Shown here: positions 41,356 to 50,460 of the stretch, one piece after another
Layout: each line of letters begins with the position of its first letter
Numbering within the stretch: the first letter of the stretch is position 1
From: Herbaspirillum robiniae
Lineage (GTDB): Bacteria; Pseudomonadota; Gammaproteobacteria; Burkholderiales; Burkholderiaceae_D
Assembly (NCBI RefSeq): GCF_002213415.1
Contig: NZ_NJGU01000002.1
Span: 1 to 64,000, forward strand
Direction: 5' to 3'
DNA: 64,000 nt
The notes under the pieces: model-generated
The model's input: the letters and a program-made list of their open reading frames with translations, nothing else
Database searches by the model: none
What the model was told of the DNA's origin: nothing
Position numbers and translations under genes: made by a program

Positions 41356-42324
41356 ATGAAAGTACTGATCACCGATTACGATTTCCCCGACGTCAACCTC
41401 GAGCTGGAGCTCTACAAGGCTGCCGGCGTCGAAGTGGTGACGGCGCAATGCCGCACCGAAGAGGAAGTCATCGCCGCATCCGAAGGATGCCAGGGCTTGC
41501 TGGTGCAATATGCGCCGGTCAACGCCAAGGTATTCGCGGCACGCCCCGAAATCCGCATCGCCAGCCGCTACGGCGCCGGCTTCGACACCATCAATACCGA
41601 GGACGCCGCCAAGCATGGCGTGTGGGTCGGCAACTCGCCCGACTACGGCGTGGGCGAAGTGGCCACGCATGCGCTGGCCATGGCGCTGGACCTGATCCGC
41701 AACATCACCGTCTACGACCGCGCCGTGAAGGCCGGCGAGTGGCACTACACCACCGCCGGCATCATCCCGCGCGCCTCCGAGATGACCATCGGCATCATCG
41801 GCCTGGGCCGCATCGGCAAGCGCATGGCGCATATCAGCCGCAACGTGTTCAAACGCGTCATCGCCTACGACCCGCACATCATCGACGGCGATTTCCCCGC
41901 CTACGTCGAGCGTGTCGGCCGCGAAGAACTGTACCGGCAGGCCGACGTAGTCTCGCTGCATACGCCGCTCAACGACGAGACCCGCAACATGGTCGACAGC
42001 TCGCTGTTGAAACTCCTGAAGCCGCAAAGCTACCTGGTCAACTCGGCGCGCGGCGGCCTGGTCAAGATCGACGACCTGCTGGCGGCGCTCGACGGCGGGC
42101 AGCTCAAGGGCGCGGCGCTGGATGTGTTGCCGGTCGAACCGCCCGAAACGGCATCGGCTATCGTCCAGCACAAGCGTGTGCTATTGTCGCCGCACGCGGC
42201 GTTCTACTCCGACGTCGCGGCGCGCGAACTGCGTCGCAAGGCGGCCCAGAACCTGATCGACTGGGACCGCACCGGACGGCCATCCTACGTGGTCGTCGAA
42301 GGCAAAAAAGACAACAGAAAATAA
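41356..42324 (+). CDS. D-isomer-specific 2-hydroxyacid dehydrogenase
   Basis: 322 residues from the ATG at 41356 with GGAG upstream; an in-frame GTG 33 bases earlier lacks a site. The Rossmann motif is IGIIGLGRIGKRMA (around residue 146), the substrate-binding Arg is in NSARGGLVKID, Glu is in DVLPVEPPE, and the catalytic His is in LLSPHAAFYS. It reduces a 2-keto acid or oxidises a D-2-hydroxy acid with NAD(P). Set between the dehydratase and ABC genes, it may act on the sugar acid or a breakdown product. Confidence 0.9.
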   Translation: MKVLITDYDFPDVNLELELYKAAGVEVVTAQCRTEEEVIAASEGCQGLLVQYAPVNAKVFAARPEIRIASRYGAGFDTINTEDAAKHGVWVGNSPDYGVGEVATHALAMALDLIRNITVYDRAVKAGEWHYTTAGIIPRASEMTIGIIGLGRIGKRMAHISRNVFKRVIAYDPHIIDGDFPAYVERVGREELYRQADVVSLHTPLNDETRNMVDSSLLKLLKPQSYLVNSARGGLVKIDDLLAALDGGQLKGAALDVLPVEPPETASAIVQHKRVLLSPHAAFYSDVAARELRRKAAQNLIDWDRTGRPSYVVVEGKKDNRK

Positions 42325-42536
42325 TTCCCTGGCAACAGGGATCGCCAACGGGCCGGCGCGCACAGGCAAGCGCACGCCGGCCGACGCAGCAACATCGCCG
42401 GCGCCTGCCGCCTGCGGTGCAAGTGTAGAGGGGACGCCCGATCCCCGCATGCCGCCGCCCCACCCCGGTACCACAGGCCGGCATCCATGAATTAAAAGAA
42501 AGAGCTTTCGGAACGTCCGCTCCCGTGCGTCTGCAT

Positions 42537-42548
42537 GGAACCGGTTCC
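42537..42548. promoter_or_regulatory. LacI/GalR-type operator before the sugar ABC operon
   Basis: GGAACCGGTTCC, a perfect 12-bp palindrome with a central CG as in LacI-family operators, 37 bp upstream of the ATPase ATG. No LacI-family gene lies in the window. The rest of the 260-bp gap shows nothing clear. Confidence 0.45.
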
Positions 42549-42585
42549 GCCAGCATCAACGAGGATACACACGAGGAGCAATTGC

Positions 42586-43671
<1,086 letters not shown>

Positions 43672-43767
43672 TCATCAGTTTCGTTCGCCGGACCTCGCGC
43701 CCGGCATCGTAGTCGAGAAGCAGAAGCACCATCAGCATCAGCAGCAGCAACAAGAAAAATCCGTAAA

Positions 43768-43870
43768 AGAGTCGCCAGCAAAGCACCGGTGGCGAGGCGC
43801 GGCAACCAAGGCAGTACGAAAGTACGACCAGGCGGCGCAACGCGGCCGGCGGTGCTTTGCTGGCGACTCT
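43768..43870 (+). repeat. 103-bp long hairpin element (element B) between ATPase and binding-protein genes
   Basis: Arms AGAGTCGCCAGCAAAGCACC plus G (43768-43788) and CGGTGCTTTGCTGGCGACTC plus T (43850-43870) pair perfectly over 21 bp. Inside are a GTAC-GAAA-GTAC tip (43814-43825, a GNRA-type loop) and GGCGCAACGCGG (43834-43845), the core shared with element C. It ends 39 bp before the binding-protein ATG. No U-tract follows, so it is not a simple terminator. Confidence 0.8.
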
Positions 43871-43909
43871 CAGCGGTCCATTCCACTTTCAACCGAAGGA
43901 GTAGGAGAC

Positions 43910-45241
43910 ATGAGCAAGCTGACAAGACGCGATTTCCTGGTAAGCAGCGCCGCCGCAGCGGCCGCATCGAGCGTGGGCATGAATGCCTTCGCTGCCGGTC
44001 CCGGAGCCGCCGGCGCCGACAGCATCAAGTACCCGATCGAATCCGGCGCCACGCTGCGCGTGCTGCGCTGGAAGCGCTTCGTCCAGGGCGACGAAGACCT
44101 GTGGAACGCCAACGTCAAGAAATTCACCGAACTGACGGGCGTGGCCGTGCGTACCGACAGCGAAGGCTGGGAAGACGTGCGTCCGAAGTCGGCCGTGGCC
44201 GCCAACGTGGGCAGCGGTCCGGACATCGTGCTGGGCTGGTTCGACGATCCGCAGCAGTATCCGACCAAGCTGGTCGACATGACCGACCTGGCCGACTCGC
44301 TGGGCAAGCGCTACGGCGGCTGGTACGACGTCTGCCGCAAGTACGGCACCAAGGACGGCAAATGGATCGCGCTGCCGCTGGGCGTGATCGGCAACGCCCT
44401 GGTCTATCGCGAAAGCCAGATCAAGGCCGCCGGCTTCGACGCCATCCCCAAGGACACCGCCGGCTTCCTGAAGCTGTGCCAGGCCCTGAAGGCCAAGAAC
44501 ACCCCGGTCGGCTTCGCGCTGGGCAAGGCGGTGGGCGACGCCAACAACTGGGCGCACTGGCTGCTGTGGTCGCACGGCGGCAAGCTGGTCGACAAGAGCG
44601 GTAAAGTGGCCATCAACTCGCCCGAGACCAAGGCCGCGCTGGAATACGCCAAGCAGCTGTACGCCACCTTCGTGCCCGGCACCCTGTCGTGGCAGGATCC
44701 GTCCAACAACAAGGCCTACCTGGACGGCCAGATCAGCATGACCGCCAACGGCATCTCGGTGTACTACGCGGCCAAGAACTCGACCGAAGCCAAGATGCAG
44801 GAAATCGGCAAGGATACCCAGCACGCGCACTTCCCGATCGGCCCCGCCGGCAAGCCGACCGAGCTGATGCAGATCACCCAGATGATGGTGTTCAAGCACA
44901 CCAAGTTCCCCAACGCGGCCAAGGCCTTCGTGCAGTTCATGTTCGAGCCGGACCAGTACAACCCATGGATGAAGGCGTCCATCGGCTACGTCAGCCAGCC
45001 GCTGAAGGCCTACGAGAAAAACCCGATCTGGACCGAAGATCCCAAGGCCACCGTGTACCGCGACTCGGCCTCGATCATGCTGGACCACGGCCACGAAGGC
45101 CCGCTCGGCCAGGCGTCTGCGGCTTGCATGGCCGACTATGTGGTGGTGGACATGGTGGCCGAAGCGGCCAGCGGCTCCAAGACCATCCAGCAGGCGATCG
45201 ACCGCGCATCCGACCGCGCCAAGCGCTTCTACAAGGCTTGA
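43910..45241 (+). CDS. Carbohydrate ABC transporter substrate-binding protein
   Basis: 443 residues of the family-1 (MalE/UgpB) type. It begins with a twin-arginine signal MSKLTRRDFLVSSAAAAAAS cleaved near AFAAGP, so export of the folded protein by Tat is likely. The mature part has the usual LRVLRWKRFVQGDEDLWNAN opening, GPDIVLGWFDDPQQYPTKLV, and NGISVYYAAKN. It should bind a sugar, polyol or sugar acid. GGAG lies just before the ATG. Large hairpins lie both upstream (element B) and directly after its stop. Confidence 0.92.
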   Translation: MSKLTRRDFLVSSAAAAAASSVGMNAFAAGPGAAGADSIKYPIESGATLRVLRWKRFVQGDEDLWNANVKKFTELTGVAVRTDSEGWEDVRPKSAVAANVGSGPDIVLGWFDDPQQYPTKLVDMTDLADSLGKRYGGWYDVCRKYGTKDGKWIALPLGVIGNALVYRESQIKAAGFDAIPKDTAGFLKLCQALKAKNTPVGFALGKAVGDANNWAHWLLWSHGGKLVDKSGKVAINSPETKAALEYAKQLYATFVPGTLSWQDPSNNKAYLDGQISMTANGISVYYAAKNSTEAKMQEIGKDTQHAHFPIGPAGKPTELMQITQMMVFKHTKFPNAAKAFVQFMFEPDQYNPWMKASIGYVSQPLKAYEKNPIWTEDPKATVYRDSASIMLDHGHEGPLGQASAACMADYVVVDMVAEAASGSKTIQQAIDRASDRAKRFYKA

Positions 45242-45262
45242 TGCACGACTGATGCCGTGATT

Positions 45263-45293
45263 CCGGCGCGGGCTGCACTGCAGTTCGCGCCGG
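45263..45293 (+). other. Nested hairpin after the sugar-binding-protein gene
   Basis: CCGGCGCG (45263-45270) with CGCGCCGG (45286-45293), and inside them CTGC with GCAG around ACT. It starts 21 bp after the stop codon in the 188-bp gap before the permease and has no U-tract. It probably stabilises the upstream mRNA or attenuates read-through. Confidence 0.6.
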
Positions 45294-45429
45294 CGATGAG
45301 CCGCCGGGTTCCCTCCGGGCGAATGGGCAGGTTGTCAGGGCCTGCCGGCCTCACCCGGTTCATCGCACATCGAGAGACAACAGCATCCGCCGCGCGGCTT
45401 GCCGGGCGGCGACTCAACCGAGGCGAATT

Positions 45430-46329
45430 ATGCTATCCCGTTTCATGAATAACCGTAACGTACTGGGCATGCTGTTCATGGCGCCGGCCGTGATCCTGCT
45501 GGTGGTGTTCCTGACCTACCCGCTGGGACTGGGCGTGTGGCTGGGCTTCACCGACACCAAGATCGGCGGCGAAGGCAGCTTCATCGGCCTGGACAACTAC
45601 ACCTACCTGTTCGGCGACTCGCTCGCGCAGCTGTCGTTGTTCAACACCATCTTCTACACCGTCAGCGCCAGCATCCTGAAGTTTGGCCTCGGCTTGTGGC
45701 TCGCCATTCTGCTGAACAAGAACGTGCCGATGAAGACCTTCTTCCGCGCCATCGTGCTGCTGCCCTGGATCGTTCCCACCGCACTGTCGGCGCTGGCGTT
45801 CTGGTGGCTGTATGACGCGCAGTTCTCGGTCATCAGCTGGGCGCTGACCAAGATGGGCCTGATCGACCATTACATCGACTTCCTCGGCGACCCGTGGAAC
45901 GCGCGCTGGTCCACCGTCTTCGCCAACGTCTGGCGCGGCATCCCGTTCGTGGCGATCTCGCTGCTGGCCGGCCTGCAGACCATCTCGCCTTCGCTGTATG
46001 AAGCGGCGGCCATCGACGGCGCCACACCGTGGCAGCAGTTCCGCCACGTCACGCTGCCGCTCCTGACCCCGATCATCGCGGTGGTGATGACCTTCTCGGT
46101 GCTGTTCACCTTCACCGACTTCCAGCTGATCTACGTGCTGACCCGCGGCGGACCGTTGAACGCCACCCACCTGATGGCCACACTGTCGTTCCAGCGCGCC
46201 ATTCCCGGCGGCGCACTCGGCGAAGGCGCGGCGCTGGCAACCTACATGATTCCCTTCCTGCTGGCAGCGATCATGTTCTCGTACTTCGGCCTGCAACGTC
46301 GCGGCTGGCAACAAGGAGGTGACAAATAA
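45430..46329 (+). CDS. Carbohydrate ABC transporter permease 1 (MalF-like)
   Basis: 299 residues, six helices. The first is VLGMLFMAPAVILLVVFLTY; the EAA loop reads YEAAAIDGATPWQQFRHVTLP. The ATG at 45430 follows GAGG at 6 bases; an ATG five codons later is possible. It pairs with the second permease, whose ATG overlaps its stop codon as TAATG. Confidence 0.92.
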   Translation: MLSRFMNNRNVLGMLFMAPAVILLVVFLTYPLGLGVWLGFTDTKIGGEGSFIGLDNYTYLFGDSLAQLSLFNTIFYTVSASILKFGLGLWLAILLNKNVPMKTFFRAIVLLPWIVPTALSALAFWWLYDAQFSVISWALTKMGLIDHYIDFLGDPWNARWSTVFANVWRGIPFVAISLLAGLQTISPSLYEAAAIDGATPWQQFRHVTLPLLTPIIAVVMTFSVLFTFTDFQLIYVLTRGGPLNATHLMATLSFQRAIPGGALGEGAALATYMIPFLLAAIMFSYFGLQRRGWQQGGDK

Positions 46330-47210
46330 TGGCCAAGAAACAAGACGACCAGCAGGAAACCCAGGGCATGGATTTCTTGCAGTCCACCCCGCGCCGCTGG
46401 GTCACGATCTATATCCCGCTGCTGATCTTTCTGTTCGTGCTGCTGTTCCCGTTCTACTGGATGGTGATCACCGCGTTCAAACCCGACGGCGAGCTGCTCT
46501 CACAGACCGGCAATCCGTTCTGGGTGATCGCGCCGACACTGGCTCACTTCAAGAAGCTGCTCTTTGAAACCCAGTACCCGGCCTGGCTGCTCAACACCGT
46601 GATCGTGTCGGTGGTCTCCACCTTCGCCTCGCTGGCGGCCAGCGTGTTCGCCGCCTATGCGATCGAACGCCTGCGCTTCCAGGGCTCCAAGCAGGTCGGC
46701 CTGGGCATCTTCCTGGCCTACCTGATCCCGCCCTCGATCCTGTTCATCCCGCTGGCGGCGATCGTGTTCAAGCTGGGCCTGTTCGACACGCGCTGGGCGC
46801 TGATCCTGACCTACCCGACCTTCCTGATCCCGTTCTGCACCTGGCTCTTGATGGGTTACTTCCGCTCGATCCCGTATGAGCTGGAAGAGTGCGCGCTGAT
46901 CGACGGCGCCACGCGCTGGGAGATCCTGGTCAAGATCATCCTGCCGCTGGCGGTGCCGGGCCTGATCTCGGCCGGCATCTTCGCCTTCACGCTGTCGTGG
47001 AACGAGTTCATCTACGCGCTGACCTTCATCTCCTCCTCGGAAGTGAAGACGGTGCCGGTGGGCATCGTCACCGAGCTGGTCGACGGCGACGTCTACCACT
47101 GGGGCGCGCTCATGGCGGGCGCCCTGCTGGGCTCGCTGCCGGTGGCGGTGGTGTATTCGTTCTTTGTGGAGTATTACGTGTCGGGCATGACGGGGGCGGT
47201 GAAGGAGTAG
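46329..47210 (+). CDS. Carbohydrate ABC transporter permease 2 (MalG-like)
   Basis: 293 residues, six helices. The EAA loop is LEECALIDGATRWEILVKII, and the C-terminus VVYSFFVEYYVSGMTGAVKE is typical of MalG-type subunits. Translationally coupled to the preceding permease. Last gene of the rightward arm; a terminator follows about 30 bp later. Confidence 0.92.
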   Translation: MAKKQDDQQETQGMDFLQSTPRRWVTIYIPLLIFLFVLLFPFYWMVITAFKPDGELLSQTGNPFWVIAPTLAHFKKLLFETQYPAWLLNTVIVSVVSTFASLAASVFAAYAIERLRFQGSKQVGLGIFLAYLIPPSILFIPLAAIVFKLGLFDTRWALILTYPTFLIPFCTWLLMGYFRSIPYELEECALIDGATRWEILVKIILPLAVPGLISAGIFAFTLSWNEFIYALTFISSSEVKTVPVGIVTELVDGDVYHWGALMAGALLGSLPVAVVYSFFVEYYVSGMTGAVKE

Positions 47211-47241
47211 TCCCTGGCAACAGTTGTCATCCCCGCATCAA

Positions 47242-47267
47242 ACAAGGCCCGCGCAAGCGGGCCTTGT
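47242..47267 (+). terminator. Terminator of the sugar ABC operon
   Basis: ACAAGGCCCGC, loop GCAA, GCGGGCCTTGT, followed by CGTTTCC. An 11-bp stem starting 32 bp after the last stop codon; the U-tract is weak. Confidence 0.7.
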
Positions 47268-47366
47268 CGTTTCCGGCGTTGCGTTGCCTTATCCGCCTTC
47301 ACTCCCCTCTCCCTCAGATCGGTCAAATGCCCCGCCGTTGCTGGTGGGCGACGCCGCTTTTCATCC

Positions 47367-47402
47367 TTGATTTTATTTAGATGATGACTATAATCTAAAT
47401 AA
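47367..47402 (+). promoter_or_regulatory. TetR promoter with overlapping operator
   Basis: TTGATT (47367-47372), 16-base spacer, TATAAT (47389-47394). A perfect dyad TTATTTAGAT (47373-47382) and ATCTAAATAA (47393-47402) covers the spacer and the -10 region. The ATG of the TetR gene follows 26 bp later. This is a classic self-repression layout. Confidence 0.75.
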
Positions 47403-47427
47403 CTCGCACAACAAGGGTGGCACAGCC

Positions 47428-48000
47428 ATGAGAAAGTCCAAGGAAGAAACGGCCGAAACGCGCCGCCACATCATCGACACGGCGGCCAAAGAGTTCCGCC
47501 TCAACGGCATCCAGGCGACCGGCCTGGCGGCGCTGATGTCCAAGGCCGGCCTGACGCACGGCGGCTTCTACCGGCACTTCGAATCCAAGGAGCAGCTGGT
47601 GGCCGAGGCCTGCGCGGCCGGCATGACGCACATTGTCGACGTGTTCGAGAACACCGCCAGGCGCTGTTCCGACGAAGGCGGCTACCAGGCCATGGTCGAA
47701 CGCTACGTCTCCACCGCCCACCGCGACAACGCCTCCGGCGGCTGCCCGCTGGCCGGGCTGGGCAGCGAGCTGGCGCGCGCCGATTCCGATACGCGCGCGG
47801 CCGCCTCACGCGGCTTCAATGAACTGGTCAACGTCATGACCGCCCACATCCGCGCGGAGTCCGACGCCCAGGCGCGCTCGCGCGCCGTCTTCGCGCTGGC
47901 GGCGATGATCGGCGCGGTGACGGTGTCGCGCATCATCGAGGATGAGCAGGCGTCCACCGCCGTGCTCGACGATGTGAAGCGGCACCTCGACGCCATGTAG
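47428..48000 (+). CDS. TetR/AcrR-family transcriptional repressor
   Basis: 190 residues. N-terminal helix-turn-helix TRRHIIDTAAKEFRLNGIQA then LAALMSKAGLTHGGFYRHFE and SKEQLVAEA, typical of the YcdC/AcrR-like group whose C-terminal domain (NASGGCPLAGLGSEL) has a conserved Cys. It probably represses itself and the oxidoreductase-like gene 138 bp downstream through the dyad at 47373-47402, and may sense an electrophile or aromatic ligand. Confidence 0.92.
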   Translation: MRKSKEETAETRRHIIDTAAKEFRLNGIQATGLAALMSKAGLTHGGFYRHFESKEQLVAEACAAGMTHIVDVFENTARRCSDEGGYQAMVERYVSTAHRDNASGGCPLAGLGSELARADSDTRAAASRGFNELVNVMTAHIRAESDAQARSRAVFALAAMIGAVTVSRIIEDEQASTAVLDDVKRHLDAM

Positions 48001-48138
48001 CCCCGCCCCTTTTTCCTTTGCCTTGCTCCACACCGACGCCGCCCGGCCCCGCCGGGCGGCGCAGGAGAAGTGTTGTCCTTTTTTTCGCGCCCGAGGCGCA
48101 ATTGATCCATCCTCATCCAACCCTGAAGGAGTCGCATC

Positions 48139-49017
48139 ATGCAGCAACGCAAATATCTGGTCACCGCCGCCGCCGGCAAGACGGGCGTGCATACCGTCAA
48201 GAACCTGCTGGCCGCCGGCCATGCGGTACGCGCCCTGGTGCATCGCGAAGACCAGCGCAGCAAGGCCCTGCAGGAGGCCGGCGCGGAAGTGGTGGTGGGC
48301 GACCTGCTCAGCCACGACGACGCCATCCGCGCCGCCGCAGGCACCAGCGCCGCCTACCTGTGCTATCCGGTGCGCCCCGGCTTCATCCAGGCCACCGCCT
48401 ACTTCGCCGACGCCGCCAGGCGCGCCGGCCTAGAAGCCGTGGTGAACATGTCGCAGATCTCGGCGCGCGAAGATTCCAAAAGCCACGCCGCGCGCGACCA
48501 CTGGATCGCCGAGCGCGTATTGGACTGGTCCGGCGTGCCGACCGTGCACCTGCGCCCGACCTTCTTCGCCGAATGGCTGATCTTCCCCTGGGTGCGCAAC
48601 ACCGTGGTGCAGGACGGCAGAATCACCCTGCCCTACGGCGAGGGACGCCATGCCGCGATCTCCGCGCAGGACCAGGCGCGCTTCATCGCCGCCGTGATGG
48701 CCGCGCCCGCAGGACATGTCGGCAAGACCTATACCCTGACCGGCCCGGTTGAAATGAACCACTACGACATCGCATTGAAGATGAGCGAGGTGCTGGGTCG
48801 CAAGATCACCTATGCGCCCTCCACCATCGCCCAGTACCGCGAGCACCTGGCGCAATTCGACCTGCCGGAATTCCTGGTGCAGCACTTCTGCGAAATCGCC
48901 GTCGACTACCAGAACGGCATCTTCTCCGGCGCCAATGACCTCATCGGCCAGGTCACCGGCCAGCCCGCGCAGACGGTGGAGGACTATGTGCGGCAGCATC
49001 GCCAGGTGTTCGCCTAA
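48139..49017 (+). CDS. NmrA/QOR2-type NAD(P)-binding protein
   Basis: 292 residues. The start MQQRKYLVTAAAGKTGVHTV shows an NAD(P)-binding glycine motif of the NmrA type (AAGKTG), followed by NLLAAGHAVRALVHREDQRS. The catalytic YxxxK of classical SDRs is absent. A central VDLRPTFF-like element (VPTVHLRPTFFAEWLIF) and a C-terminal HRQVF close the protein. Either a quinone/NADPH sensor or an atypical reductase. It follows the TetR gene in the same direction, so it is likely the regulator's target. Confidence 0.85.
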   Translation: MQQRKYLVTAAAGKTGVHTVKNLLAAGHAVRALVHREDQRSKALQEAGAEVVVGDLLSHDDAIRAAAGTSAAYLCYPVRPGFIQATAYFADAARRAGLEAVVNMSQISAREDSKSHAARDHWIAERVLDWSGVPTVHLRPTFFAEWLIFPWVRNTVVQDGRITLPYGEGRHAAISAQDQARFIAAVMAAPAGHVGKTYTLTGPVEMNHYDIALKMSEVLGRKITYAPSTIAQYREHLAQFDLPEFLVQHFCEIAVDYQNGIFSGANDLIGQVTGQPAQTVEDYVRQHRQVFA

Positions 49018-49043
49018 AGCCTGGCTCGACGCGGTACGGCCAT

Positions 49044-49080
49044 AAAAAATGCGGCCATCCCCGCGAAGGGATGGCCGCAT
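49044..49080 (-). terminator. Terminator of the membrane dehydrogenase operon
   Basis: Hairpin ATGCGGCCATCCC (49049-49061), loop CGCGAA, GGGATGGCCGCAT (49068-49080). Read leftward it runs into TTTTTT, so it mainly ends the leftward operon; the NmrA-like gene ends 32 bp to its left. Confidence 0.8.
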
Positions 49081-49127
49081 CATCGGCCTGCGTGGCCGGC
49101 GCCCAAGCGCCGGCTCAAGCTGCCGTC

Positions 49128-50447
49128 TTACTTCTTGGCCACCGTACCGCTGTCGGCGCCTACGGTCTTCTTGGGCAACTCCTTGCGCACCTTGGCCACA
49201 TCGCTGGCCGAGACGGCGCCGGCGTTGTTGCCCCAGCTGCTGCGGATGAAGGTGACGATTTCAGCCACTTCCTGGTCCGTCAGGCGATCGTGGAAGGCCG
49301 GCATCGCGAACTGCGTCGGGCCCTTCTGGGTCCACGGCATTTCCGCGCCTTCCAGCACGATCTTGATCAGCGACACCGGATTGTCGGCGTTCACCGTCGC
49401 GCTCTGGGACAGCTGCGGGAAGGTTTCCGTCCAACCCTTGCCGCTGCTGCGGTGGCAGGCGGCGCAGTTGTTCAGGAAGCCCATCGCACCCGGGCTCTGG
49501 TCGGAACCCTTGCGCAGCGCCTGGTGCGTCTTGTCGTCGTAGGCCAGCGGTGCCACGCCATCCTTCACCGGCTTGAGCGACTTGAGGTACTTGGCGATGG
49601 CCGACAGATCCTCGTCGGTCATGTGCTGGGTGCTGTTGGCCACCACATCAGCCATGCCGCCGAACGCCGCGGAGTGGCTGTTGCGGCCGGTCTTGAGGAA
49701 GGCCACGATGTCGCCTTCGCTCCAGCTGCCCAGACCGTCACGCGCGTCGCCGCGCAGGTTGTTGGCGAGGAAGCCGTCGATCACGCCGCCCGAGAGGAAC
49801 TGCGTGCTGTCGTCGGTCAGCGCCTTCTCCTGCATGCCCACGCCGCGCGGGGTGTGGCAGGCGCCGCAGTGACCCAGGCCTTCGACCAGGTACTGGCCGC
49901 GGATCAGCGGGCTGTTGTCGTCAGCACCGTCGACCGCGACGTTGGGCGCGAACACCTTGCGCCAGATCGACAGCGGCCAGCGCATGGACAGCGGCCAGAC
50001 GATGTCGACACCCTTGTTGGGCGTCGGCTCGGCCTTCACGCCGTTCATGAAGTAGGCGTACAGCGCCTTGACGTCGGCCGGCTTGACCTTGGCATAGGAC
50101 GGATACGGCATGGCCGGGTACAGCGACGCGCCATCCTTGCGGATGCCATGACGCAGGGCCTTGTCGAAGTCGTCTTCGCTGTAGTTGCCGATGCCGTTGT
50201 CCTTGTCCGGCGTGATGTTGGACGAGTACACCATGCCGATCGGCGTGGCGATGGGCAGGCCGCCGGCGAAATCCTTGCCGCCCTTGGCCGTGTGGCAAGC
50301 CACGCAGTCGCCGGCCTTGGCCAGGTATTCGCCGCGCTTGACCAGCTGCTGGTCGGCCGGCGCGTTCTGGGCCCAGGCCGTGGACGTCGCGAAAGCGGAC
50401 AGCGACATGACTGCCGCGACAGCGGCGATGAAATGTTTCTTGATCAT
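49128..50447 (-). CDS. Tri-haem cytochrome c subunit of a membrane FAD dehydrogenase
   Basis: 439 residues with a signal peptide (MIKKHFIAAVAAVMSLSAFA). Three CxxCH haem sites fall at residues 48-52 (CVACH), 194-198 (CGACH) and 328-332 (CAACH), the layout of the cytochrome c subunit of gluconate, sorbitol, fructose and alcohol dehydrogenases. It passes electrons from the FAD subunit to ubiquinone or a terminal oxidase in the periplasm. No obvious C-terminal anchor. Third gene of the operon. Confidence 0.93.
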   Translation of the reverse strand: MIKKHFIAAVAAVMSLSAFATSTAWAQNAPADQQLVKRGEYLAKAGDCVACHTAKGGKDFAGGLPIATPIGMVYSSNITPDKDNGIGNYSEDDFDKALRHGIRKDGASLYPAMPYPSYAKVKPADVKALYAYFMNGVKAEPTPNKGVDIVWPLSMRWPLSIWRKVFAPNVAVDGADDNSPLIRGQYLVEGLGHCGACHTPRGVGMQEKALTDDSTQFLSGGVIDGFLANNLRGDARDGLGSWSEGDIVAFLKTGRNSHSAAFGGMADVVANSTQHMTDEDLSAIAKYLKSLKPVKDGVAPLAYDDKTHQALRKGSDQSPGAMGFLNNCAACHRSSGKGWTETFPQLSQSATVNADNPVSLIKIVLEGAEMPWTQKGPTQFAMPAFHDRLTDQEVAEIVTFIRSSWGNNAGAVSASDVAKVRKELPKKTVGADSGTVAKK

Positions 50448-50460
50448 GGTCGTTATCCTC

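Noticed and set aside
43768-43870. Element B as an intrinsic terminator
   Set aside because: There is no U-tract on either side and the downstream binding protein must be expressed with the operon.
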